Shown here: positions 44,399 through 54,399 of the stretch, piece after piece
How the letters are laid out: each line of letters opens with the position of its first letter
Numbering within the stretch: position 1 is the stretch's first letter
Source: Talinum fruticosum
Lineage: Eukaryota; Streptophyta; Magnoliopsida; Caryophyllales; Talinaceae
Length of the DNA stretch: 64,000 nt
Direction: 5' to 3'
Assembly: GCA_021018815.1 (NCBI GenBank)
Contig: JAITYX010000046.1
Location: forward strand, 834,001-898,000
Program-made: the position numbers and the translations under genes
Notes under the pieces: model-generated
The model's input: the letters and a program-made list of their open reading frames with translations, nothing else
What the model was told of the DNA's origin: nothing
The model's database searches: none

Positions 44399-46938
44399 TC
44401 AATAATTGTCGCCATCGGAAGCATCGTTGAAGATATAGTTCCCAAAGTCCTCCAAGACAGATGTCGAAAACCGATCATCTCCAAGCACCTTGAAAAGACC
44501 TAGCTCCATGGTCCCAAGATTAAGATGCTCCATGGGAAGGTCCACTGTAGGAAGCCCGAGGGAAGTAAAGTGAATTTTCATGATGATCGAAGACTTGAAG
44601 AGGCGGGATATCCGGACTCTCTTCAGCAACGTTGCGCCCGCCCGAAGGTGCTAGGTCCCGCTTCGAAGTACTCCGACGATGTGTATGTTGTGATGAATGC
44701 CGTGAAGTACCAGCTCCGGATGGACCACCGGAAGGTGCTTGTCGATTAGATTGATGAGCTTGTACTCCCGGTCCACTAAGAAGGCCTCTCGATGAAGACG
44801 CTCCGGATCGACACCTCTACAAAAATAAAGGAGCAATTAACACACCTACTAAACAATAAAGTTATCATATCACTAATTAATGACTCACCCGGAAGGTTGG
44901 GAAAGTCCTCCCAAGTAAGGAAGTCTCGGATGCCCCTAAGTGCGGATTGAAGCCTAATGGACATGGTTCGAGATTGCTCCTAATCGTACTACACAATTTA
45001 TTCAATGGTATCAGCAAAAATACTTTTATCATGCAACTAAAAGAAAAAATTTCGAAACTCTTACCCCTTGCCGTTTCTACTAAAAGGATACCCAACACAT
45101 TCTTCCTCGGGGATTTCGGGAATTCTCACATAACGAGGAGATTCCCTAGGTTGAGTAACGTCCACCAAGACTCGGAATGTGGATGTCCTCCGGAGTAAGC
45201 TGCCAAAAGATAAAGTCTATTTCCATATAAGAAATTCAACTATACAAAAGAGGAAAGAAGTGGAAACTCACCAACCGAGTCATAACCTTGCCCATATGAT
45301 GTGCGTAGGACGTGAATAAATTCAAGAATGTTGTAGAGGGATACCCAGTGGTAGCCTCAACTTGCTCTTTTTGTGGAAGAGAGCGAAGATAAAACATGTT
45401 TGGCGGTGGATCAAGAGGTACAAACAGAGGCCATGTGTTGAGCCGGATTTGAGGTGTGACCCTTTCACCGAGGTACCAACAAAACCCATAAGGACCCTCA
45501 AATAGGATCCTTCTTTCATGTAACCCCGTGCCATAATTACACTTGGAGGGAGTTGGAGTTGGGCCCAAGGATGGAAGTTGGCTTACACATATAGGATTCA
45601 TAAGGAAGCAACAAGGAAAAGTGAAAAACAATAAAAAAAAATGGACATAAATCGTGCATAGCCAAGGCTAGCGCCAGCTACGACCAGGCCTACAAAGTCC
45701 ACCAAGGGTAGTGGTCGGGAGCAGACCAGCAAGATAGTGAAGTAAAAATTTTACGGGCACATTTTTTAGGTTAATTTTGAGCCTAAAGTCAACGTACGAA
45801 GTCACACGGTTGAGGGCAGATCTCAAGAAGCCTATATCATGGATCTTGGACCATTGAAGATAGATTCCAACCCATGATATAGAGGCCAAAAACGTTTGAT
45901 GATTCGTTGAGCCAGGAGAAAGGTGCGGAAAGTATTCATACAACCATGGCTACATTTTGCAAACCAAGCAAGATTTTTATCCACACAAGACGAAAATATA
46001 TTAGGAATAAGTGAAGAGAGGATGCCTCAATGAACTCCTACAAGTCGCACAAGGGAAGATAGTTGGTCAAGTCTTTCTCCGGTTTTATGTGTCGCACACC
46101 GGCATGGAGGCCCCTTATGAGGCAAATGTACGTAGGAGCACCCCACTTAAGCTCCTTTATTTTGTCGAGGTCCACTAAGTTCACCAAACAGTTAACATGA
46201 ACCTTAGAGGCTTGGTCGGAAATGAGAACCGTGCTCAACAATAGAGCAAGCACAATTCGAACTCGCTGTGGAGAATGTCGGGCCCGGAATCTAACATCCT
46301 TAAAAGCCTCGAAAAGAATGGTATATTTGAAGAATTTTTGTCAAGGAAACCTACTAGCCACGAGACCAAAGAAATGATGAAGATAGTGATGATTTTTATA
46401 CAAATTTTGGTCATAAGTCGGAGGCTCCTCCGAGAAGCCCAAACTGGATAAAACAACAAAGTCAAAAAGGGTAATGGTCATTTCCCGAAGGGAAGGTAGA
46501 AAGTGTTAGCGGTATCCCAAAACACTCACAAATGACCCTAATAGGATCCCGCTCTCTTTTATCGAACTATGGTTTAAAGCATGGAAGAGAAAGCCAAACC
46601 TAGCAATGTGCATGACATCTTCAAGAGGATAGTTCATCTTTCTACATGTCTCCATAAATTTGGGTTTGGCTCCACTATTCGAAGCGAGCCCTTCTGCAAG
46701 ACAAAAATCCAATAAGATTTTTAGTAGAAGAACTACTCTAAATGAGAAAAAGTATAAATTTAAGCCAACTAGCTTACCGAAGGAGTAATGGTAAGTAAAG
46801 AAACATAATTCTCAACCTCCACCAAGAGGTAATTTGGATTCCACTCATTGTGAGGACGTCATTCGCATTCAAGGAAGTTATCTTGGACAAGCTTCTCATC
46901 TCTGTCTTCTTAGTAGGATGAGCCTTTCTCCTAGACAT
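44399..46938 (-). pseudogene. Plant mobile domain (PMD) gene, antisense to its gypsy element, right copy
   Basis: ATG at 46938 (MSRRKAHPTKKTEMRSLSK), stop 44401-44399 after EDFGNYIFNDASDGDNY. Exons in order: a SWWRLR block (to 46774); 46712-46430 with HIARFGFLFHALNHSS and the PMD signature NTFYLPFGEMTITLFDF read across two frames; 46253-46040 with SKVHVNCLVNLVDLDKIKEL, WGAPTYICLIRGLHAGVRH and LCDLWRFIEA; a GERVTPQIRLNTWPLF block (45631-45236); IRDFLTWEDFPNLPG (44964-44776). Known PMD proteins (MAIL1 type) are nuclear and needed for gene and transposon silencing; transposon-borne copies are of unknown role. Less decayed than the left copy; introns separate the blocks. A TATA box lies about 130 bp upstream. 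Confidence 0.78.
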
Positions 46939-47064
46939 TTTGTTTGGAAAGATTTTTGGAAACCAACTAGTTTTCAATAAGAGCAAGGCAAGAATGCACA
47001 AGAGTAAGGCAAGAATGCAAGACGAAAATAAGTGGAGTGTGTGCAAAATGAACACACCAAGCAC

Positions 47065-47075
47065 CCTTTTATAAG
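47065..47075 (-). promoter_or_regulatory. TATA box of the right PMD gene
   Basis: Minus strand CTTATAAAAGG, about 130 bases before the ATG at 46938. The left copy has the decayed CCTATAGAAGG at the same place. Confidence 0.6.
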
Positions 47076-47691
47076 CCCATTCAGTCAAGCCAAGACAAGC
47101 ATACAAGACAAGAGTTAAAAAAGGCAAGGGAGACCAAGGGAATCCGACAGAGTACGTCGGGGCCATGCTCGCCAAAGCCTGGTCGGCGCCTTCCACAAGG
47201 CACGGTGTCCCTTCAACGGTAGCTTTGCAGCCCTAGCTGATGGCCTAGCTTTTGAAGTCCTATCACCCATGGCATCATGTGCATGCAAGTGGGAGCTCTT
47301 GGAGCCACTAAATCAGCTTTTCCATATCAGATTTTCGAGTATATTTTGACTGAGTTATTTAGGTAAAACACTAAACTTTTGTCGGTTTGAATATCCACTA
47401 ACAAGCATGTTCGTACAGCAGATTATCAAGCCAAGATTCGGATAAAAAACGATCGAAGTTTCGAGCATAAAAATCCACCAAGATTTAGGCTGTGATCCGA
47501 TCAAGCTTAGGACCATCTTACCGGACTTGAGAATGAATACATCGTGATCAAGTCCAGGCCCCATCTTGGAGTTCAGGTTCGACGAACAACCAATTTTAGA
47601 TATTACACAACAATCAATATTAAAATCACCACACGGAATTGAGGTAAGCATCCTTTAGTGTCTACTTTGACCTTTCGTCTTTCGAGAATCG
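47076..47691 (-). other. PMD promoter flank and element 3' end
   Basis: No gene. Holds the shared CCCACTTGCATGCAC string (47293-47279, minus). This short stretch must serve both the antisense PMD promoter and the 3' end of the gypsy transcript. Confidence 0.45.
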
Positions 47692-47708
47692 GTCAAAGTG
47701 GGGGCTAA
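47692..47708 (+). other. Polypurine tract of the plus gypsy element
   Basis: GTCAAAGTGGGGGCTAA directly before the LTR start TGTAGACACC (47710). Identical to the minus-strand tract at 22951-22935. Confidence 0.85.
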
Positions 47709-47709
47709 T

Positions 47710-48635
47710 TGTAGACACCTAAAAAGTGTCGTCCCTTATCTCTTTTAATTCTATAATTTATTTTTTGCCGGATGATGACATACCAAGTCCTATTTGAGGA
47801 ATTGGATCACGAACCGAGTTTGATTGCTTGCGACAAAAGCCGATGAAACCACAAAGATCCCCTTAGCACCAAATAAATAGCCTTTTGCCATGGGTCAATC
47901 CAAAAATCCCTTTTTCTTTCGGATGGTCTAAGCCCGTGCCAAGCCTCCAAAGACAAAGGAGTCCAGTGTTGTGTACCGGGAAATTCCAAGCTTAGAATTT
48001 TACATTTCAATTTTGTCAAATCGGACGGGAGTCGAAGACTCGAAGATAGCGTTACACATTGCATTTCATGATCACGAGCATCAAAGTGTTGCATTTAAGC
48101 TCCGAGATAGTTCGCCCTAGAGTAAGAGCTTCTCCCTCAAGATGACGTCGTATGGTCGCCGCCCTTACCTAAATTCTTTAAGTGAAACACGGTGTTTTTG
48201 GCCAGGAGACTCATTGTTTAGCACATTAAGGCACAAAACCCTAGGCATCCCCGGATAGCCGACACCTCCGACCGGAATTCTATCGAGTTTTATCCTATTT
48301 TATCGGGTCTTATGACTTTGGTTTTGGCCCGATTTTTCAAGCTTAGCCACTGGACAGCTGGCCGAGAGCAACCCTATGTCATTTGTTACTTAGAACTCTC
48401 CCTATGAATAGAGAGCCTTGGCTCTTATGTCAAGGACGACTTTATGCTAGGCGTTATGCGGTAGAAAGCTAACTAGAAGGCTTATTCTTAACGTTACGCT
48501 GCTAAAATTTGACTAAAAGCTACAGAATACTTCTCTTATATTCTGATCTCTTGGCACCTTTTGACCTTATTACTACTCTACCCTCCATTCCAACCCACAG
48601 CTGAACAAGAATACTTCATCATCGATCTTCTTACC
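47710..48635 (+). repeat. Gypsy LTR, first part
   Basis: Starts TGTAGACACC after the polypurine tract. A TATA-like CCCTATGAATAGAGAG near 48400 fits an LTR promoter. It is interrupted at 48635 by E3; TTACC (48631-48635) is the target duplication, repeated at 57715. No gene. Confidence 0.7.
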
Positions 48636-50164
48636 TGAAGGTTTGCTCTTAGAGATACAAAGTCACCCTAGAGGGGGTGAATAGGGTGATTGGGAAATTT
48701 AAACAAGTAATGGAAGAATAAGACTAGACAAGACTCTAAGGAGAGTCTAAGTTTAGATTGAACTTAGAAAAGTGCTAACTTAGAAAGTTACGTAGAAACC
48801 CTCCCGGGGCGGAAAACCACGATCGGTGGTAATCCAAGCACCAAGTCAAATCCACTATTTTGAATTCACAAAATACAATAGAAAGACTCAACCAAAATTG
48901 CTCCCTTAGACAATTCTTTACAAGATTTTTCCTAGACTCGAAGTTGCCTTATTCGATCTAGTACTTCCTAACTCGAGATAACCTTTACGAGTTAGGGACA
49001 AGCTGAGTTGAGTTAACCTTTACAGCTCAGTCAAGGGACCTTACTCGGAAAGTAAGAATGAGTGTTTGTAAGCTGATTACAAGGCCTTACAACTCGGAAA
49101 GATATTAAGTATAGAGTTGGAGTTGTAAGTAGAAGATTGAGCATGAATACAATGACTTTTGCTTAAGTACGTGTATTGACAGTTGGTTCAGCAATCTTCA
49201 GGTCTTGAGAGTTGGCTTCTATTTATAGATAACCAAGAAGACTAGCCGTTGTGACTATCTTCTAACTGGAAGTCCTTTGTGACCGTTGTGATGGTCTTTT
49301 GAGTCACTCGGAAAATATCCGTTGAGGTGTAATTGTTGGGCAACGGCTCTTGACTCCTTTGGAAGTCCCAATCCACTTGTGGTGTCCGAAAAGTAGGGTG
49401 GAAACCACTTGTTGAATTTAGCGTTGCAGATTTCCAGCTTTGGAAACAGACAACCCTAACACGGTGTCCGGTCTTCGGTCGGAGGTAGAAAAAGCCTTGT
49501 CTGCTGGTGATTTGACAACTTGAAGCCGGTTACTTTTGTATTTTAAAAATAGGATAGCCTCGTTTGAATGACCTACAAAAGTAAATCAATTTGGTTCTTA
49601 AACTATAAAATACTTTGGTCCAAGATTAGACACGAGATAATAATTTAATTAAGATAATTAAGTGCGTAATTATCCGAGTCCTAAAAGAGTGGAATTTTAC
49701 GAGTCTAATATCCATTATACTCAAATTCCATCCGAGTCAATCTAGAAGTAAAGCGAGTCGGATAAAGAACATCGAGTAGAGAGACTTGAACTAAACTACC
49801 AATGTTCAAACCAAGCATGTTGACTTAGAAAGATGAATTAACATAGTAATTCAATTTAACTTAGAACAAGAAGTCGAAGCGAGTTTATGCACATTAGAAC
49901 AAATGTTTGAACATGCAATATATCTTAGTGTTGTCCGAGTGACTCGGAACCGTGTGTGAACAGAGTATGCTTTCCGAGTCAATCGGAATCAAGTGAGAAC
50001 ATATGCAATGGTTTACGTAACACTTAGAAAAGATTCTATATCACTCAAAAAAGTCTCTAAAACACTTAAAATGAGTTGTAATGAAAACCTTTTAAGAGAT
50101 GAAGTCTTATACCCGATTCCTTGATGGAACTCAAAATGATGTATATGTAAAGTCCGAGTCTTCA
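48636..50164 (-). repeat. E3 3' LTR
   Basis: 1529 bp; ends (minus strand) TGAAGACTCGG...CCTTCA. It holds about 42 bases near 49955-49997 that are absent from the 5' LTR, between similar GTGTGAACA and GTGAGAACA strings. TATA box at 49227-49219. Confidence 0.92.
49219..49227 (-). promoter_or_regulatory. LTR TATA box (E3 3' LTR)
   Basis: TATAAATAG on the minus strand, followed by AAGCCAACTC. Confidence 0.65.
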
Positions 50165-50178
50165 ATCTCCCCTTTTTT
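50165..50178 (-). other. Polypurine tract (E3)
   Basis: Minus strand AAAAAAGGGGAGAT next to the 3' LTR. Confidence 0.85.
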
Positions 50179-50749
50179 ATGAAAGGCATTCCATAGTTAG
50201 ATAGAAACTTTGTTAGTGATATAGATCCGGCTTTTCGTCCTTTCTCAAAGGATAAGTCAAAAAACATGATAGAATTGTATAGAGTATCGGAGCTATAGAA
50301 TGAAGCTTATATTCTATCGGAGCAAATAAAGCTTGGATTGCAGAAAGAATATCGGAGCAAAAAAATAATTACTGAGGATCAAAGCAATGATAGATCGAAT
50401 TTTTGAGTTAAAGCAAATAGAAAATTACTGAGCAAGAAATTAAAACTCGGGAGTAATGAACTCGGAAATAATTGCAACTCGAAATATTTACAACACTGAA
50501 CTATTTGCAACTCGAAGGCATTTAACAGGATTATTAATGAAATTTCATTATAATTTAAACTAAAAATTACACAAAAGAAGGTGACGAAACTCCCCTAAAC
50601 AAGAGAACAAATTTTTTAACTATTCTCCCCCTTACCTTTCAAAGAAAACAAAAAGAGGAAGAATGTATCAAGTAGATACAGATTTGATGTCTAGACAAAA
50701 AAAATTTAAAACAGAAAAAAATTAAGAAGGAGGAGATGGAGCGATCGAG
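50179..50749 (-). other. E3 3' non-coding region with upstream purine tract
   Basis: AT-rich, no gene. A second tract AAGGGGGAGAAT (minus, 50632-50621) matches the E1 tract at 8856. Confidence 0.6.
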
Positions 50750-52341
50750 TCGAGGATGTAGACGAGCAGTGCGCCTTCATTGATATGATCCGGAAGATGT
50801 TGACGAACGAGGAGGGGTCGGCACGGGATCTCTGGAATGGGCTTAGCTCGAGTGGCTGACCCGAACTAGGTCGTCCGGAGGCTCATCCTCCGGGAACTCG
50901 ACCGATGGAGGGGTGTGCTCGGGCTGACCAGTCGCTGGCCGACTATGGTCGGCAGGGTCTTCGACCCACTCGGACTCATCGTCCGAGCTGATCATTTCCG
51001 GTTGAGGTTCCGGAGCACCTTGGCCCTCTCGTTCGTTGTTCTTCGCTTATTCGCTTCCTTCTCCCCTTCCTCAAATAGAGCTGCCTCGACCGCAGGCTCC
51101 TCTTCTTCTTCTTCTTCTTCTTCTCCTTCTTCTCCTTCTTCTCCTCCTTCAAAGGAGGATTTGGCTGGACTTAAGGATTCTTCGGATGTATCCGAGTCCA
51201 CCGGATCTGAGCGGCCTTGGAATGTCATTCCTGAAGGAGCTCAATCAGCTCCCTCCGGTCCTTAACCGGTGCCTTCATCTCGAGAAGCACGTCTTGTTGC
51301 TCCTGGATTTGGGATTGGGTTGTTTTACGGTTAATGGTCATAGGCGAAGGACGAGTCTTGAATGACGATAGGGTGTCCTTGAACTCGGTGGACACGGAAA
51401 GCTTGTCCACGATAGCGGAGGACAAGGTAGAAGAAAGAATATGAGAAACACCCGAGGTGGAGGCACCACCAGGTGGAGGAGGTAAAGGAAGAGGGGATTG
51501 AGTCCGAGTCCGAGATGGAGAAGGTGGCCTCGGTTCGAGCTATGGACCTAAATACCCGGTTGGGACTCCTGGTATCCATACCAAAGGAGTTCCTTTTGCC
51601 AACGACAATGGCAGCCTCGGAAGCTGCGTTAGGATCCGAGGGAAAAGGAACTTTGAATTGTTTGAAGATGAGGGTGAGAAGAGCCCCGAAAGGAAGTGGG
51701 GTGTTCTTCTTGTTCCGAGTGCGAGTAGGCACAGCTGCCATTTGCTCGACTATTGCAGGAAAGAGGTCTACTTCGTAGCCCTCGAGGATGTCGTATAATG
51801 CTTTTAGATGCTTGGAGTTGGGGTTCTCCTTGCTAGAATGCTGTGAGAAGAAAGTTCTCATCGGGAAACAAAGAAGGTGAGCTTCGATTTGAGTTGGGTC
51901 ACGAGAGAAATTTTTGCGTGACCCAAGGAATTCTTTAGCGTACTTCTCAAAGAAATCATCAACAACCTCGTTGAAAGGTATGGGGTTGTTGTTTAAGAAC
52001 ATAGAAGATACTTTAAAAGGCGGTGGATGAGAGAGGTGTTGATGCGGACGGTTATGTTTTGAACTCTTGAGGTGAGGATACCCTCGGAGCTAGAAAGATT
52101 GGAATAGAACTCGAAACGAGTTACGGGTAAATGAAATCATCGAAACAAAGGAAATTATAGACCCTGTTGATTTGATGCGAGCCAACCACGAAAATTTTGT
52201 GGTCGGGAAGAATTTGTCATCTAACGTAAGGTGTTGGGTGACAAGAGGTTTTGAAGGATTGGAGGGGCCTTCTTGGCTTTTGGTACGGGGTTTCTTAGTG
52301 GCGGAACCAAGAAAATCGGGGTGGGAACCTCTTTTCGGCAT
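50750..52341 (-). pseudogene. E3 ORF3: non-pol ORF, best preserved copy
   Basis: ATG at 52341 opens MPKRGSHPDFLGSATKKP and the next block LTLDDKFFPTTKFSWLARIK. A long open stretch (52002-51331, 223 codons) holds IPFNEVVDDFFEKYAKEF, HSSKENPNSKHLKALYDILE, GYEVDLFPAIVEQMAAVPT and LPFGALLTLIFKQFKVPFPS. Then comes a probable coiled coil with TQSQIQEQQDVLLEMKAPVK (51425-51225) and a Glu-rich tail coded by a GAA/GAG run (51095-51155). The globular part resembles the 'putative plant transposon protein' family. There is no signal peptide or clear membrane helix, so a classical envelope role is not supported. Two frameshifts only. Confidence 0.7.
51095..51155 (-). repeat. GAA/GAG repeat (poly-Glu tail of ORF3)
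   Basis: A CTTCTT/CTCCTT run on the plus strand that codes poly-Glu on the minus strand. The Glu-rich tail also exists in E2, so it is coding in origin rather than a random microsatellite. Confidence 0.75.
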
Positions 52342-52606
52342 GTTTGATGTGAAAAGAGAGAGAGAGATGAGCTTTTGTGAAATAGAAGGAGAGAGATAGA
52401 GATAGCTCTTACGAAAGTGAGCGGAGAAAGAAAAATGAAAGAGTAGAAGAAGAGAGTCGAGAGTGACGGAGCTTACTTGAGATGACCTTCACTAAGCTTG
52501 AGAGCGACGAGAGTTTCTTTGATCGCAGAGAGCTTGCTCGAGTTGAAGTAATTGAGAGAGTGAAAGTAAGTAGAGAGTAAAGTAACGAAATGAAGGAAAA
52601 TAGATG

Positions 52607-52616
52607 CTATTTATAG
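52607..52616 (-). promoter_or_regulatory. Internal TATA-like box before ORF3 (E3)
   Basis: CTATAAATAG on the minus strand, 266 bases before the ORF3 ATG, the same layout as in E1. Confidence 0.55.
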
Positions 52617-52749
52617 AGAAATAATCGTCCTTCGAATTCGTTCGACTCGGCTCTTTAACGAGTCACCTCGGACCAGGTGTGACTATTCCGCTCTCTAACG
52701 GTTAGAATTCCAGTGACTGTCTCTCAATGGCTAGTTGTCCGATCGATGC

Positions 52750-52774
52750 ATGAGAGAGAGAGAGAGAGAGAAAG
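52750..52774. repeat. GA microsatellite
   Basis: A (GA)n run inside the pol-ORF3 spacer of E3; absent at this length in E1 and E2. Confidence 0.8.
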
Positions 52775-53013
52775 AAAGATTTTAAAAGAAATTTCGAAAT
52801 TCTCCATCGATCTAGAGATGATTTCGAAGTTTGATGTCAATTTTTCTCCAAAATCCGAGTCCGACTCGGTTAAGTTTCGAGTGACTCAAAAACCACAAAC
52901 AACTAATAACTATCAGCTCAGTATCACTGGTTCAACTGAACTAATGGCTATTAAAGAAAGTAAGCACACAACACATAATCATGCAAAGTAATTTTACTCG
53001 GAAAAGCACATAA

Positions 53014-53510
53014 TTATGCATCAATCATGCCAAGCTCATTCCTAATAAAACAAAACTGATCCTCACTAAGTGGCTTAGTAAAGATATCAGCTAATTGAAG
53101 ATTGGTAGGAATGAATTCAAGCTCAATATCACCCTTTTCAGAATGATCTCTCGGAAAGTGATACCTAACCTCAATATGTTTAGTCTTTGAGCACTCGAAC
53201 TGGATTCTTGGTGATGCTGATTGTACTTTGATTATCACACTTGATTGGAATTGATTTGAATGAAAGTCCAAGATCTCTCAAGTGTTGCTTTATCCATAAA
53301 ATCCGAGTACGAGCATGCTCCAGCTGCAATATACTCGGCTTCAGCAGTTGATAGAGCTACTGAGTTTTGCTTCTTTGAGTGCCAAGATATCGGGGATTAA
53401 CCCAAAACTGGTAGGCTCCTGAGGTGCTCTTTCGTCAACTTAATATCCAGCATAGTCGGCGTCCGAATATCTAGTGAGAGTCAATTCTGAGTCTCTAGAG
53501 TACCATAGAC
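53014..53510 (-). pseudogene. E3 pol: RNase H, joined directly to integrase
   Basis: Minus strand: DSELTLTRYSDADYAGY, a TQRSKTQ-type block (ALKEAKLSSSI), ILWIKQHLRDLGLSFKSIPI, KCDNQSTISITKNPV and the end FIPTNLQLADIFTKPLSEDQ with final NELGMIDA, stop at 53016-53014. The part before DSELTL is the last codons of the RT-RNase H link; everything upstream of it is deleted. Frameshifts near 53270 and 53330. Confidence 0.8.
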
Positions 53511-54360
53511 CTAAATTCTAAGTAGTCGAACTCCCTTCCATGGTCGGTTCGAATCCTCCGGATCCGAGTCCGAGACTCAACTTGGATTTTCTTACGGAGC
53601 TTGCTCGAACTCTTTGAATGCTTCATTTTTGTGCTTAAGAAAACATACCCATGTAAATCGTGAATAGTCATCAACAATAACAAGCACATATGATTTATGT
53701 CCGAGACTCTTGACAAGGATTTCACCACATAAATCCATATGCAACATTTCAAGCACCTTGGATGTGGAAACAGTTTTCGGAGATTTGAAAGATGATCCGA
53801 CTTGTTTCCCTTTTGTGCATGCTTCACAAATTTTATCTTTCTTAAATGTACAGTTAGGAAATCCTCTAACTAAACCATGAGATGTAAGTTTCTTAATGGT
53901 ATGCATGCTAACATGACCTAGTCTGCGATGCCATGTCCATGAATCATCATGAAGAGATGCTTTTAAACAAGATAAATTCGACTTGGGTCGAAAGAGGAAT
54001 AGTATAAATATTACCCGATCTTTTACCCGAGAGCTTGATCTCCTTGGTAGCATCATTAGAGATATAACAATTGGTCCGAGTGAATCTTACCTCTTGACCT
54101 TTGTCACACGAGTTGAGAGATGTTGAGTAGATTGTACTTTAATCCCTTGACAAGATATATTGGGCTGACCAGATTATTTCCTTTTCCAATCTTGCCTATC
54201 CCAATTATCTTGCCCTTGCTATCATCCTCAAACGTGACTTTTCCTCCTTGTAATCTTCCAACTCGGAAAAGAGTCTTGAATCTCCCGACATGTGGCGTGA
54301 GCATCCACTGTCTAGGTACCAATGCCCTTTTGTTCTTTTCGAGCTACCTGCAAGTCGAAA
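53511..54360 (-). pseudogene. E3 pol: protease and truncated integrase
   Basis: The protease site YLDSGCSRHMSGDSRLFSE is readable, with DSG at 54312-54304. 54056-53592 is open and holds the zinc domain (TWHRRLGHVSMHTIKKL and KICEACTKGKQ) and the start of the core (HMDLCGEILVKSLGHKSYV, VDDYSRFTWVCFLKHK). It ends at RTDHGREFDYLEF, where sequence jumps to the RNase H link at about 53520. The second catalytic Asp (in TDHG) is kept but the core Glu region is lost. Confidence 0.82.
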
Positions 54361-54399
54361 CAAACTAACCTTTCTCACTTCCTCTAATGAACCTAGTAA

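Larger units (their letters stand above)
28290..47709 (+). mobile_element. Tat-type Ty3/gypsy element (plus), 5'-truncated, with antisense gene pair
   Basis: Plus-strand pol from the protease-RT junction to the integrase end (28290-32625), then gene B and PMD on the minus strand, then a polypurine tract and LTR. The second, archaeal-type RNase H is what is known of the Tat lineage, whose members often carry extra ORFs, some antisense. The 5' LTR, gag and protease are missing: at about 28290 pol abuts the tail of the oppositely oriented left copy. A CACTA element sits between the two antisense genes. Confidence 0.75.
52342..53013 (-). promoter_or_regulatory. E3 spacer between pol and ORF3
   Basis: No gene. 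Holds the conserved GACATCAAAC...ATCTCTAGA block (52845-52805), a (GA)n run (52750-52774), the internal TATA box and a CT-rich leader up to the ORF3 ATG. Confidence 0.55.

Noticed and set aside
51473..51778. 101-codon plus-strand ORF
   Set aside because: Opposite strand of E3 ORF3, which has support from three copies.
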